Assembly (NCBI GenBank): GCA_964373665.1
Contig: CAYJVM010000017.1
Location: 1-20,318, forward strand
Origin: JACOWB01 sp964373665
Lineage (GTDB): Archaea; Aenigmatarchaeota; Aenigmatarchaeia; CG10238-14; SCSR01
Reading direction: 5' to 3'
Length of the DNA: 20,318 nt
Positions within the stretch are counted from its first letter, which is position 1; every line of letters starts with the position of its first letter. Under the pieces are notes generated by a model that worked only from the letters and a program-made list of their open reading frames with translations, was not told the DNA's origin and searched no databases. This document shows, piece after piece, positions 1 to 7,258 of the stretch. The position numbers were made by a program, and so were the translations under genes.

Positions 1-64
1 CCTGTTCTGCAATTAACTATATGGGTGTGCGTTACCATAACTTTTCTACAAGGCTAATGATTAT

Positions 65-769
65 ATGAAAGAAACAATACTTTACACCGACATAATAAAG
101 AGGTTTCAAGAAGGAGAGAAAGACTTTTCAGGAAAGAAAGTAGTAGGTGGGAACTTTGATGGTCTTAACCTATCTGGAATAATTTTCAGGGATTGTATTT
201 TGACGGATGTGACATTTCTGCACTCCGATCTTACAGACGCCGACTTTTCCAAGTCTTATATTGATGTGTGCGGTTTTAGCAACTCTAAGCTTGTGAATGC
301 CAAGTTCATTGATTGCAAGATAGAATTAACAGGCTTTATGAATGCGAATCTAGATAAGACTGACTTTACAAACGCTGATATAAGCTGGTGTCCATTTTTC
401 GACTCTAACCATAGTGCAGCTGAATTTAAGAACGCAACGATGCACAAAGTTTTTTACACGGTAAGCGAGGTAAGCGAAGAAGATTTTAGAGAAGGCATTA
501 GTCGCTTAGGAACTAAATTGCCTCAAATTAGAAAATGGAGGGCAGTTGCACTCGGCACCCTGATAGATAAAACAAAAGAACAGATGGAAGGTTTCAAATT
601 CGCTTATGGAAAAGGCATGCGTGCAGGCAAAGGATATTCACAGGGTCCAGGCTCCTATTCCAATACTAGAAACGGTAGTGGTTATGCAAGCGGATTGAAG
701 GATATTGCCTATGCGATTTTTGGTGGCAAGTACGATGCTGGGAAAAGAGCCAAACAGTATAGCAAATGA
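65..769 (+). CDS. Pentapeptide-repeat protein with Gly/Ser-rich tail
   Basis: Residues 21-121 carry a very regular pentapeptide repeat: a Phe occurs at every tenth position (21, 31, 41 ... 121), with Leu/Ile/Val-type residues midway in most repeats. Known members fold into a right-handed quadrilateral beta-helix, and this stretch would make about five coils. Residues 130-180 look helical (DFREGISRLG, KWRAVALGTL), and residues 182-215 are rich in Gly, Ser and Tyr and probably disordered. There is no signal peptide or membrane segment, so it is probably cytosolic. Molecular function is unknown; pentapeptide proteins range from DNA mimics to scaffolds, and nothing here chooses among them. A TATA-like AACTATAT at about 15-22 lies upstream. 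The gene converges with the small minus-strand gene ending at 793. Confidence 0.85.
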   Translation: MKETILYTDIIKRFQEGEKDFSGKKVVGGNFDGLNLSGIIFRDCILTDVTFLHSDLTDADFSKSYIDVCGFSNSKLVNAKFIDCKIELTGFMNANLDKTDFTNADISWCPFFDSNHSAAEFKNATMHKVFYTVSEVSEEDFREGISRLGTKLPQIRKWRAVALGTLIDKTKEQMEGFKFAYGKGMRAGKGYSQGPGSYSNTRNGSGYASGLKDIAYAIFGGKYDAGKRAKQYSK

Positions 770-792
770 ATAAACTATATGTTTAATTAGAT

Positions 793-1053
793 TCACTTTC
801 TCTCCCTGGTTATCACAGGTTCTTGGTAACTCGAAGACCGTGCCAAAACCGAACCAAGTTGGGATGCCATCCTCCTCATATTGTAGTATCGAGTGCTCTT
901 TATTTCGAAAATATCTGGTCCAATAGGACATTTTAATTTAAGATAGGCGTCATAACCATTGTTTATTAGCCAGTTCTCCAAAGCAAAATGAGCTTCAGCA
1001 CACACAAGACGGAAATAGATGTCATTACCAACAATCTTAACAAAATGTCCCAT
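793..1053 (-). CDS. Small uncharacterised protein (86 aa)
   Basis: I do not recognise this protein. It is probably a real gene because it fills the gap between two clear genes, has no better competing frame, and has a TTTAAATA element (about 1083-1090, minus strand) roughly 30 nt upstream of its ATG, a spacing that suggests a leaderless transcript. The product is basic with a mixed alpha/beta look: a helix-like AEAHFALENWL (19-29), then GYDAYLKLKCPIGPDIFEIKST (33-54 in outline), then a helix-like MRRMASQLGSVLA. The GPDIFEIK segment superficially resembles a PD-(D/E)xK nuclease core, but Asp and Glu are only three positions apart, too close for the usual fold, so I do not call a nuclease. It may have its own promoter or be co-transcribed with ogg. 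Confidence 0.55.
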   Translation of the reverse strand: MGHFVKIVGNDIYFRLVCAEAHFALENWLINNGYDAYLKLKCPIGPDIFEIKSTRYYNMRRMASQLGSVLARSSSYQEPVITRERK

Positions 1054-1082
1054 GGCCGATCTAAATTTAGATTAAGATTCAA

Positions 1083-1727
1083 CTATTTAAAAATCATTCC
1101 GGTCTCTTTAGACCAAAGAACAATATCCAATTCATCCAAAGTTATTCCGAGCTTATTTGCGAATGCCTTCATTTTCCCCTCAATCTCCAAGTATTTCTTT
1201 TTTGTCAGAGATTTTGGAATTTCATCAATCACTCCAATCTCCTCGAGGTTTTTCAGAATATGAACATCAAGTATCGCCAATTGACTTTTGCTCAAGCCTA
1301 TATTTCTGATAAAGTGGGAACTTTCCTTAAGTCCGTAGCCTTTAACATTCTCATCAAGCCAGTCCCTTAATGCCATGGGATCTGCCGCGAATTTCATGAT
1401 TTCTCCTTTCAGATTTAATTTCCCATTGGATGTGAACCTTTTTCTCGCTTCAACTATACGCGATGATTTTTGGTCATTGAACCTTACCGCATTCAAAAAA
1501 GGTTTTATCTGTTTCTCATCCCCTGTAAAGAGCAATCTGTTCTCAACAAGACTGGTTATAGCTTTCCATGCACTCGTTGCTTTCGACTGCGGAGTGCATA
1601 TGCAGAACGCAAGTTCTGCGAAAATCTCTTCGTCAGTACTTCCAATTACTGACTTGAAATCATCCAATCTTTTCCTAATATCGTTTGCTTTTAATGTGTA
1701 CAACTCTAAAAGTTCATGTTCCTTCAT
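1083..1727 (-). CDS. ogg: 8-oxoguanine DNA glycosylase/AP lyase, Ogg2 family
   Basis: Base-excision repair enzyme of the helix-hairpin-helix GPD superfamily. It would remove 8-oxoguanine and nick the abasic site through a Lys Schiff base. The hairpin region reads KGYGLKESSHFIRNIG (129-144), with Lys134 as the expected catalytic lysine, followed by LAILDVHIL with Asp154 as the catalytic aspartate. The chain ends in Lys214; in the Methanocaldococcus Ogg2 a C-terminal lysine contacts the damaged base, which fits. At 214 aa it has the normal length for Ogg2. Its ATG directly abuts the TGA of the upstream DUF457-type gene (1728-1730), so the two are probably translationally coupled. It is the last gene of the EF-1alpha/rps10/cmk run. 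Confidence 0.88.
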   Translation of the reverse strand: MKEHELLELYTLKANDIRKRLDDFKSVIGSTDEEIFAELAFCICTPQSKATSAWKAITSLVENRLLFTGDEKQIKPFLNAVRFNDQKSSRIVEARKRFTSNGKLNLKGEIMKFAADPMALRDWLDENVKGYGLKESSHFIRNIGLSKSQLAILDVHILKNLEEIGVIDEIPKSLTKKKYLEIEGKMKAFANKLGITLDELDIVLWSKETGMIFK

Positions 1728-2189
1728 TCAATCGCCCTTAATGCGTTTCCAGAATTTAGACCTAAAGCCTACAAAGTGTTTGCTAAAGCCGAAAATGTAT
1801 ATTAGCAAAAGCGCGCCCACTATCTCGGAAATTATTAGATACGGCGTTAACTGGACAACAAGCGTGCATGTGTCCAGGAAAGCATATTGTTTAAAGGGAT
1901 AAAAGAGAGGCACCTCACCATTCAAGTCCTCTATCAAATGGAAAATCACACCCAGCGTCACAGCTATGGCAATCTTCTTGTTTCTTGTCATCAAGTAAGC
2001 GACGATTCCGGCCAACGGTAAGAAGAATATAGTGTGCGCCAAAAACCTTGAACATGGAAAAACGCCGATCAGGTAAAGTCCCTTGTCTATTATATCAGGC
2101 AGCAAGGTACCGAATATCGCTGCAAGCGCAGGTAAATATATCATCGACGCAATCAATGCTGTTATTCCAGCATGCCCAAGTATCAGCAT
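1728..2189 (-). CDS. Membrane-bound metal-dependent hydrolase-like protein (YdjM/DUF457 type)
   Basis: A 153-residue polytopic membrane protein with the conserved polar residues of the YdjM/DUF457 family (possible metal ligands): GHAGIT (His6), LLPDIIDK (Asp32, Asp35), SRFLAHT (His52), HLIEDL (His84, Asp88) and a YPFKQY segment (97-102). Hydrophobic segments lie at about 8-30, 37-66, 73-87 and 110-135, and the C-terminus is basic (KFWKRIKGD). The family is predicted to be hydrolytic in the membrane; substrates are unknown and the enzymatic role rests on conserved residues only. It starts 13 nt after the cmk stop and its stop touches the ogg start, so the three genes look like one transcript. 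There is no evident functional link to either neighbour. Confidence 0.75.
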   Translation of the reverse strand: MLILGHAGITALIASMIYLPALAAIFGTLLPDIIDKGLYLIGVFPCSRFLAHTIFFLPLAGIVAYLMTRNKKIAIAVTLGVIFHLIEDLNGEVPLFYPFKQYAFLDTCTLVVQLTPYLIISEIVGALLLIYIFGFSKHFVGFRSKFWKRIKGD

Positions 2190-2202
2190 ATAGCGTCACC
2201 GA

Positions 2203-2757
2203 TCAACTCTTATTGGACTTGATAAACTTTAAAATCTTCTCTACAGTCTGGTCTACTGTCAAGTTTGAGGTGTCGATTGCCAAGTCTGCGCCCTTCTTCT
2301 GGTCAAAATAATCAAAGCCGTAGATTCTTTTCCAGTTCGCCCTTTCCATATCCTCACGAATAGACAGCTGTTTTAGCACTTCATCTATGGGAACATTGTC
2401 TCTTTTGGAGCTTCTTTCCGCCCTTATTTTAATCGGCGCATCCAACCATATCTTGTATTTGCTCAACTTCTTCAGAAAATGGATTCCCAGTTTTGCGCAG
2501 ATGACTATATCTCTCTCCTTGGCTATTTCAGCAATCAGTTTGTCCCTGTCCTTATGGGTTTTTTCACTAGCGCCTTTCTCTGTCTTCCAGACTTCAAGTG
2601 CGGCCATAGCTTCCTTGTTTTTCCATCCTTCGAACATTTTCTTGTGAAGGTCGCCAGCTGAGAAGAGCTTTAATTTCAGTTTTTTCGCGACAGCTTTTGC
2701 GACAGTCGAACTGCCAGCGCCAGGCAGGCCAGAGATCACTACAATTAATTTTTTCAT
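2203..2757 (-). CDS. cmk: Cytidylate kinase (archaeal type)
   Basis: Phosphorylates CMP/dCMP with ATP in pyrimidine nucleotide salvage. The P-loop GLPGAGSST lies at residues 10-18 with the archaeal-style N-terminus MKKLIVVISG. A SAGDLHK segment (33-39) matches the NMP-binding region. The lid-like stretch RSSKRDNVPIDEVLKQ continues into REDMERANWKRIYGFDY, typical of archaeal Cmk, which also often phosphorylates short-chain adenylates weakly. At 184 aa it has normal length. It begins 31 nt after the rps10 stop and is followed 13 nt later by the DUF457-type gene. cmk near ribosomal protein genes is common in archaea. An alternative is a broader NMP kinase of the same fold, but the C-terminal motif makes Cmk most likely. 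Confidence 0.88.
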   Translation of the reverse strand: MKKLIVVISGLPGAGSSTVAKAVAKKLKLKLFSAGDLHKKMFEGWKNKEAMAALEVWKTEKGASEKTHKDRDKLIAEIAKERDIVICAKLGIHFLKKLSKYKIWLDAPIKIRAERSSKRDNVPIDEVLKQLSIREDMERANWKRIYGFDYFDQKKGADLAIDTSNLTVDQTVEKILKFIKSNKS

Positions 2758-2788
2758 ATAATGATTATATGCAAGTAAGAAAAATAGT

Positions 2789-3142
2789 TTATCCCAACAG
2801 CCGAATTTCTATTTTCACAGATTGTGGAATGTTTACCCTCATTATCTGCCTTAAAGCTCTGTCATCAGCTTGGACATCTAGTACCCTCTTATGAATACGC
2901 ATTTCGAACTTGTCCCAAGTTGCGTTACCATGACCAGTTCCATAAATGGCTGGATAAGGTATGACCTAGTTCCAAGCTCCACTGGGGGTCTTGAGAGTTG
3001 TTATTCTCATTCTCTTTGTAGGTAACGGAATTGGACCACGATAATCTATACCAAATTTCTTGGCAATTTCTCTAATCTCACTACATATCGTATCCAAGTC
3101 TTGAGAGTCTTTGCTACTGAGTTTTATTCTTGCAGTTTGCAT
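2789..3142 (-). CDS. rps10: 30S ribosomal protein S10, interrupted by a small intron
   Basis: Uninterrupted translation stops at TAG (2966-2968), so ordinary gene callers would miss it. The N-terminal part reads MQTARIKLSSKD ... RGPIPLPTKRMRITTLKTPSG and the C-terminal part reads HGNATWDKFEMRIHKR ... ALRQIMRVNIPQSVKIEIRLLG: together these are a complete archaeal uS10, in the same frame on both sides. Removing the predicted 33-nt intron (2944-2976) joins 3142-2977 to 2943-2789 and gives 106 aa with junction PSG-D-GTGHGNATW (Asp56 codon split G|AT). Archaeal uS10 is about 102 aa. Position right after EF-1alpha is the standard archaeal order. A TTTAAAT element about 29 nt upstream of ATG suggests a leaderless transcript. 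If unspliced, the product would be a useless 58-residue fragment. Confidence 0.85.
2944..2976 (-). other. Predicted 33-nt BHB intron in rps10
   Basis: Drawn by eye on the minus-strand RNA: central 4-bp helix GUGG (exon 1) with CCAU (intron, one G-U wobble); 3-nt bulges AGC and UUA; inner helix UUGGA with UCCAG (one U-G wobble); outer helix CCA with UGG. Cutting after the second base of each bulge, the usual endonuclease position, removes exactly 33 nt including the in-frame TAG and keeps frame. A less structured alternative, excision of about 45 nt, would give PSG-HGNATW and the textbook 102-residue length, so the exact boundaries are less certain than the existence of the interruption. Confidence 0.7.
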
Positions 3143-3197
3143 AACCAGTTAATTGACTGGTGTGATTTAAATCCTTTTCGTTTGAATTAGAACAAAG
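3143..3197 (-). promoter_or_regulatory. rps10 promoter and palindrome
   Basis: Between the EF-1alpha stop and the rps10 ATG, the minus strand has GGATTTAAATC (about 3166-3176), a good archaeal TATA box about 29 nt from the ATG, with no ribosome site, so rps10 is probably leaderless. An inverted repeat ACCAGT-N6-ACTGGT occupies 3144-3161 between TATA and ATG, over the expected start site. It could be an operator or, in read-through RNA from EF-1alpha, a hairpin. Confidence 0.55.
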
Positions 3198-4478
3198 TTA
3201 CTTGGCCTTGACTAGATCAATAACTACGCCAGCAGCAACAGTCATCCCCATGTCTCTGATTGCAAACCTTGCCAACTGCGGAAAGTCGGCCTGTTTTTCC
3301 AAAACCATAGGCTTTAATGGCTTTACTTTAATCCTCGCAGCATCTCCTGTCTTGATGAAATCAGGCTTTTCCTGAGAAACCTGCCCTGTCTTCGGGTCTA
3401 TTTTCGCAATTATTTCTTCAATTGTGCATGCAACCGCTGCAGTGTGTGCGTGGAACACTGGCGTATAACCAGCCGTTATCACAGTAGGATGCTGCAAAAC
3501 TACAATCTGCGCTGTGAATTCTTTGACAACTGTAGGAGGATTACTAGGACTGCCCACAACATCCCCCTTCTTTATCTGCGACTTGTCGACACCTCTAACG
3601 TTGAATCCTACATTGTCTCCCGGCTTTGCCTCTGTCAACTGCTGGTGATGGATTTCAATAGTCTTTACTTCACCCACAATACCGGAAGGCTCGAAAACTA
3701 TCTTGTCATTAAGCTTCATGACTCCTGTCGCGACTTTTCCTACAGGGACTGTACCAACGCCTGTAATTGAATAAACATCCTGAATAGGCATTCTCAATGG
3801 TTTGTCTGTCAGCTTGGCAGGTTCTCTCACATGCTGATCCAATGCTTCAGTCAGTGTTGGTCCGTTATACCATGCCATCTTGTCTGATTTCTTTGCGACA
3901 TTGTCGCCAACATAAGCGGAAACTGGGATGAATGGAACTTCCTCGATTTTATAGCCTACGCCTTTCAACAGATTCGTAACCTCGTTCTTTATTTCGTCGA
4001 ATCTCTTTTGGTCATAGTTTGCTGTGTCCATCTTGTTGAGTGTGACAAGCAGTTGATTAATTCCCAAAACTTTCATTAACCAAACATGTTCCTTTGTCTG
4101 GTCTTGCACACCTTCACCCGGCTTGGCCGAAACTACGAGAATACCAACATCAGCCTGCGACGCGCCAGTAATCATGTTCTTGACGAAATCCCTGTGTCCT
4201 GGAGCATCGATAAGAGTGAAATACCACTTCTGCGTCTCGAAAGGTCTGTGCATGATGTCAATTGTGACTCCCCTTTCCCTTTCTTCCTTGGCCTTGTCCA
4301 TTACGAAAGCGAACTCGAAAGTCTCCTTCTTCAATTCAGTGGCAAGCTCCTTGAGCTTTCTCATCTCTTCTTCCCTGATGGCACCAGTATCGTACAATAG
4401 CCTGCCTACTAGGGTAGACTTGCCTGCGTCTACGTGCCCTGAAGTCATTATGTTAATATGAGGTTTACTGATAGCCAT
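3198..4478 (-). CDS. tuf: Translation elongation factor 1-alpha
   Basis: GTPase that delivers aminoacyl-tRNA to the ribosomal A site. All GTP-binding elements are present: G1 GHVDAGKST (14-22), switch I RGVTID (69-74), G3 DAPGH (91-95) and G4 NKMD (148-151), followed by beta-barrel domains 2 and 3 (for example DVYSITGVGTVPVG and the C-terminal FAIRDMGMTVAAGVV). At 426 aa it is full length for an archaeal EF-1A, with no interruption in its P-loop, unlike EF-2 in this window. The start is supported by a GGTGA ribosome site (TTTGGTGAATTATG). It is transcribed from its own promoter in the divergent region with the plus-strand gene at 4548, and is followed by rps10. Confidence 0.98.
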   Translation of the reverse strand: MAISKPHINIMTSGHVDAGKSTLVGRLLYDTGAIREEEMRKLKELATELKKETFEFAFVMDKAKEERERGVTIDIMHRPFETQKWYFTLIDAPGHRDFVKNMITGASQADVGILVVSAKPGEGVQDQTKEHVWLMKVLGINQLLVTLNKMDTANYDQKRFDEIKNEVTNLLKGVGYKIEEVPFIPVSAYVGDNVAKKSDKMAWYNGPTLTEALDQHVREPAKLTDKPLRMPIQDVYSITGVGTVPVGKVATGVMKLNDKIVFEPSGIVGEVKTIEIHHQQLTEAKPGDNVGFNVRGVDKSQIKKGDVVGSPSNPPTVVKEFTAQIVVLQHPTVITAGYTPVFHAHTAAVACTIEEIIAKIDPKTGQVSQEKPDFIKTGDAARIKVKPLKPMVLEKQADFPQLARFAIRDMGMTVAAGVVIDLVKAK

Positions 4479-4547
4479 AATTCACCAAATTTCGCTTTAA
4501 TCTTATTCATCAGTTAGGTTTAAATAATTTATAGCATTTAATAGATT
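4479..4547. promoter_or_regulatory. Divergent promoter, EF-1alpha / orphan gene
   Basis: A 69-nt divergent spacer. On the plus strand GGTTTAAATAATTTATA (about 4517-4533) lies about 25 nt before the ATG at 4548, the spacing of a leaderless gene. The same AT-rich element, read on the minus strand as ATTATTTAAACC, can serve EF-1alpha, which then has a leader carrying GGTGA just before its ATG. Confidence 0.6.
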
Positions 4548-4991
4548 ATGTCTTTTAAAGAAGAACTTGACAGTTTTTTATCGCAGTTGAGACAGAAGAA
4601 TGTAAGATATACTGTGCCAAGTCTTAACTATGCCATAGCAGATGAAGAAATCCAAACCCAAGCAGAACAAGTTATAGGTAGTAGACTTGAGAGAATAGAC
4701 CCAAAAACAAGGATACTTCATCGAAGGATAAACGTCTTGGATGATGGAAAAGACGGATATGGTACGGCGCTATCTGAAACAGGTCCAGACGAATTTACAT
4801 TACCATTGAGATTTAAGCTTGATTATGTTTATATGTCATGTTCGTTAAATGGCACCGGTGATAGATGGTTTTCCGTACCTATATACCCTCGCACAAAACT
4901 TATAGGTGTAGAACATGGTGGTTCAAGAAGACTTTATAATATAATTCAAGAAGCTGGAAAAGTAATAGGATATAACGTTAAGTGGGAATAA
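4548..4991 (+). CDS. Uncharacterised protein (147 aa)
   Basis: I do not recognise this protein. It is a soluble-looking 147-residue chain without membrane segments or signal peptide. The N-terminal 45 residues look helical and acidic (SFKEELDSFLSQLRQ, DEEIQTQAEQVIG); the rest looks beta-rich (RILHRRINVLDDG, EFTLPLRFKLDYVYMSCSLNG, RWFSVPIYPRTKLIGV), ending in a helix (LYNIIQEAGKVIG). There are two Cys-free halves around a single YMSC. No catalytic motif is evident. Leaderless promoter upstream; its TAA is one base from the EF-2 stop on the other strand, so the genes converge tail to tail. It interrupts the usual EF-2/EF-1alpha neighbourhood and may be a lineage-specific insertion. Confidence 0.65.
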   Translation: MSFKEELDSFLSQLRQKNVRYTVPSLNYAIADEEIQTQAEQVIGSRLERIDPKTRILHRRINVLDDGKDGYGTALSETGPDEFTLPLRFKLDYVYMSCSLNGTGDRWFSVPIYPRTKLIGVEHGGSRRLYNIIQEAGKVIGYNVKWE

Positions 4992-4992
4992 T

Positions 4993-7218
4993 TCAAACTT
5001 CAGGTTGTGGTACATCTTCTTTCAATCCTTTTCTTTTCCTAATGGATTTAACAGTTGGCTCGAACAAGTCCCTAGGCACCTTTTCAAACGTCGTCTCTAC
5101 CAATGAATAGAATCCTCTGCCGCTCGTTGCCGACTTGAGCGAAGCATCAAATCCAAATATGTCACTAACAGGAACTTTGGCAGATATTACAGATGCACCT
5201 CTCTCATCCTTCATGTCCAGAATCTGTCCTCTTCTATTTTCAACTTCCTTTATTGTATCACCGATCAATTCCGTAGGAATGTCGATTCTGATAACCTGCT
5301 TAGGCTCCAAAATCTGTGCACCAGCAACTAACATAGCTTGTCTGATAGACCATCTGACAGCAGGCCTTATCTGCCCTTCACCCCTGTGTACAGGATCTTC
5401 ATGTAATTCTGCATCCATTAGCATCACTTTCAATTTCGAGCACGGCTCCCTTGCCAACGGTCCGTCGTCCATCACATCAGTGAAAGCATCCTTAATCACT
5501 TCGATAACTTCATTCAGGTACTGAATGCCTTTAGTTTGATCAATCAAAACGCATTTGTTGTGCATTGAAATGATGTTTCTTGCTTGATCATAATCCATCC
5601 CATATTTCTTGAATTTTTTGAACAGCTCTATATTCTTGCTTTTGATCTGTCCCTCACTAGGGAGGTCACCTTCAAGCATCGCCTTGTATACTCCTTCTTC
5701 CAACGGCTCAACAATGATGTCGAACTTGTTGTGCTTGTTCGGTGACTTGCCTTCTATTTCAGGAGACTTGTCAAACAATGTTTCGCGATAAACGACAATA
5801 GGCTTTGACATATCAACAGCTATTCCCAGGTCACGAAGTTTATGTTCGATCTTGATCTCCAAATGCAGTTCACCAAGGCCGGAAACAAGATATTCGCCTG
5901 TCTCCTGGTTGATTTTGACAATAAGAGTAGGATCTTCTCTACCCAACCTTTTCAACATCTCTACCAGTTTGGGCAATTCCATAGGATTTTTTGGCTCAAT
6001 GGACTTGGTGACAACAGGCTCAAACAAGTGCTTGATTTCTTCGAAAGGTTCAATAACCTTTCCCGCATCAGTAATAGTTTCACCAGTGAATGCATTAGGT
6101 ATGCCAACAATACCTACAACATTTCCTGCAGTAATTTCCTCTATAGGTATCCTCTGTATACCACGATAGACAACGACCTGCTGTAGCTTTTGGGTTTTGT
6201 GTTGCGAGATTAGATAAACATCCTTACCTTTGAAAATCTTTCCAGAAAAAATTCTACCTGTTGCAACAAAGCCGACATGAGGATCGGGGACCATTTTTGT
6301 CATTATCATCGCAAGAGTTCCATTAGGATTGCAGGAAAGCATATCTTTTCCAACATCACTGTCGACATCACCCTTCCATATTTTCACTATCCTGTATTTC
6401 TGAGCCTCAATAGGACTTGGTAGGTGCCTTATAATCATATCAAGAACAATTTGGTGCATGGGCGCTTTCTTTGCGAGTTCATCCTCCTTTCCTTCTATAG
6501 TCAAATCAATTATTTCCTTGAATGTCATCCCAGTTTTCTTCATGTAAGGAATTGATATAGCCCACCTTCTGAAGGCTGATCCGAATGCGACTGAGCCGTC
6601 CATGACACTTACTACCCATTTTGTTTTGTACTCTTCTGGAGCATACTTTTGGATTAAAAGATTAACATCACGGATAACTTCTTCAAATCTTTGTATCATT
6701 TGCTCTGGCCTAAGCTTCAATTCGCGGATAAATCGGTCTACCTTGTTGATAAATAGCACTGGCTTTACGTACTCTCTTAAGGCTTGTCTCAGAACAGTTT
6801 CAGTTTGTGGCATGATGGACTCAACAGGGTCGATTAAAACAATACAACCGTCCACAGCTCTCATGCTGCGAGTTACGTCACCTCCGAAGTCTACATGACC
6901 CGGTGTGTCTAGCAAATTGACCAAAAAACCAGAACCTTCATAATCATGGACCATGGAAACTGCAGAACCGTAGACAGTTAATTCACGCTTACGTTCTTCT
7001 GGATCTATCCAAGTGACCATCGCTTTTCCAGCCATCTGTTCGGCTATCATTCCCGCGCCACTAAGAAGGTTATCAGTCAAAGTTGTTTTTTTCCACCTGC
7101 AAAGGGTTCCCACCCGTTACAGTCCGTGGTGAACATGACTGGCCGTCGCAATATTTCTAATTCTTATCGGATCTTTCATTACTTCCATGATTCTTTCAGT
7201 CATCTCTTTTTTAGCCAT
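4993..7218 (-). CDS. fusA: Translation elongation factor 2, interrupted by a small intron
   Basis: Ribosomal translocase GTPase. The true start is the ATG at 7218, preceded by a strong AAGGAGGT. Exon 1 (7218-7124) reads MAKKEMTERI ... IRNIATASHVHH and then runs into TAA. Excising 7091-7123 joins GG|A and restores HVHHGKTTLTDN, the P-loop. The spliced protein is 730 aa, normal for archaeal EF-2. G3 DTPGHVDF starts at residue 93 and G4 NKVD at 147; the diphthamide loop DPVHRGEGQ has its His at about 600. Switch I reads RELTV where most EF-2s have RGITI, a notable divergence. Translation from the nearest in-frame start after the stop (GTG at 7113) would lack the P-loop and be inactive. It lies downstream of the endonuclease gene and converges with the orphan at 4548. 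Confidence 0.95.
7091..7123 (-). other. Predicted 33-nt BHB intron in the EF-2 P-loop
   Basis: On the minus-strand RNA: central 4-bp helix CCAC (exon 1) with GUGG (intron 3' end); bulges GGA and AAA, 3 nt each; a long inner helix CUGUAA / UUUGCAG starting CUG-CAG, continuing after one mismatch into GGGU-GGGA-ACCC; outer helix UGUU with AACA in register after two mismatches. Cutting after the second base of each bulge removes 33 nt including TAA and gives CAC CAC GGA AAA ACA ACT, the exact HHGKTT expected. The cut sites were fixed by geometry, not chosen to fit the protein, so the agreement is strong. Confidence 0.88.
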
Positions 7219-7258
7219 TTTAACCTCCTTTTAACTTCGAACTTTAGTTTTTAACTAT
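7219..7258 (-). promoter_or_regulatory. EF-2 upstream region: ribosome site and possible TATA
   Basis: A 40-nt spacer between the endonuclease stop and the EF-2 ATG. The minus strand carries AAGGAGGT (7223-7230) ending 4 nt before the ATG, the strongest ribosome site in the window, and a TATA-like GTTAAAAACT (7246-7255). If transcription started about 25 nt after that TATA it would clip the ribosome site, so EF-2 may instead depend on read-through from upstream. Confidence 0.45.

Noticed and set aside
793..1053. PD-(D/E)xK nuclease assignment for the 86-aa protein
   Set aside because: In GPDIFEIK the Asp and Glu are only three positions apart, whereas the fold normally needs a longer separation; no other catalytic residues are placed.
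2966..2968. Read-through or recoding of the in-frame TAG in rps10 (for example pyrrolysine)
   Set aside because: TAG serves as a normal stop elsewhere in this window (the DUF4389 gene and the methyltransferase gene), read-through would add 11 to 15 residues to a conserved loop, and no recoding element is evident; the BHB explains it better.
2944..2976. Programmed ribosome bypassing in rps10 (glycine GGA take-off, glycine GGT landing)
   Set aside because: The take-off and landing codons fit superficially, but the neighbouring EF-2 interruption has a clear BHB, and splicing is an established archaeal mechanism; kept only as a fallback.
4993..7113. EF-2 as an ORF starting at GTG 7113
   Set aside because: This start lacks the P-loop and has no ribosome site, whereas the true N-terminus with a strong ribosome site lies upstream at 7218.
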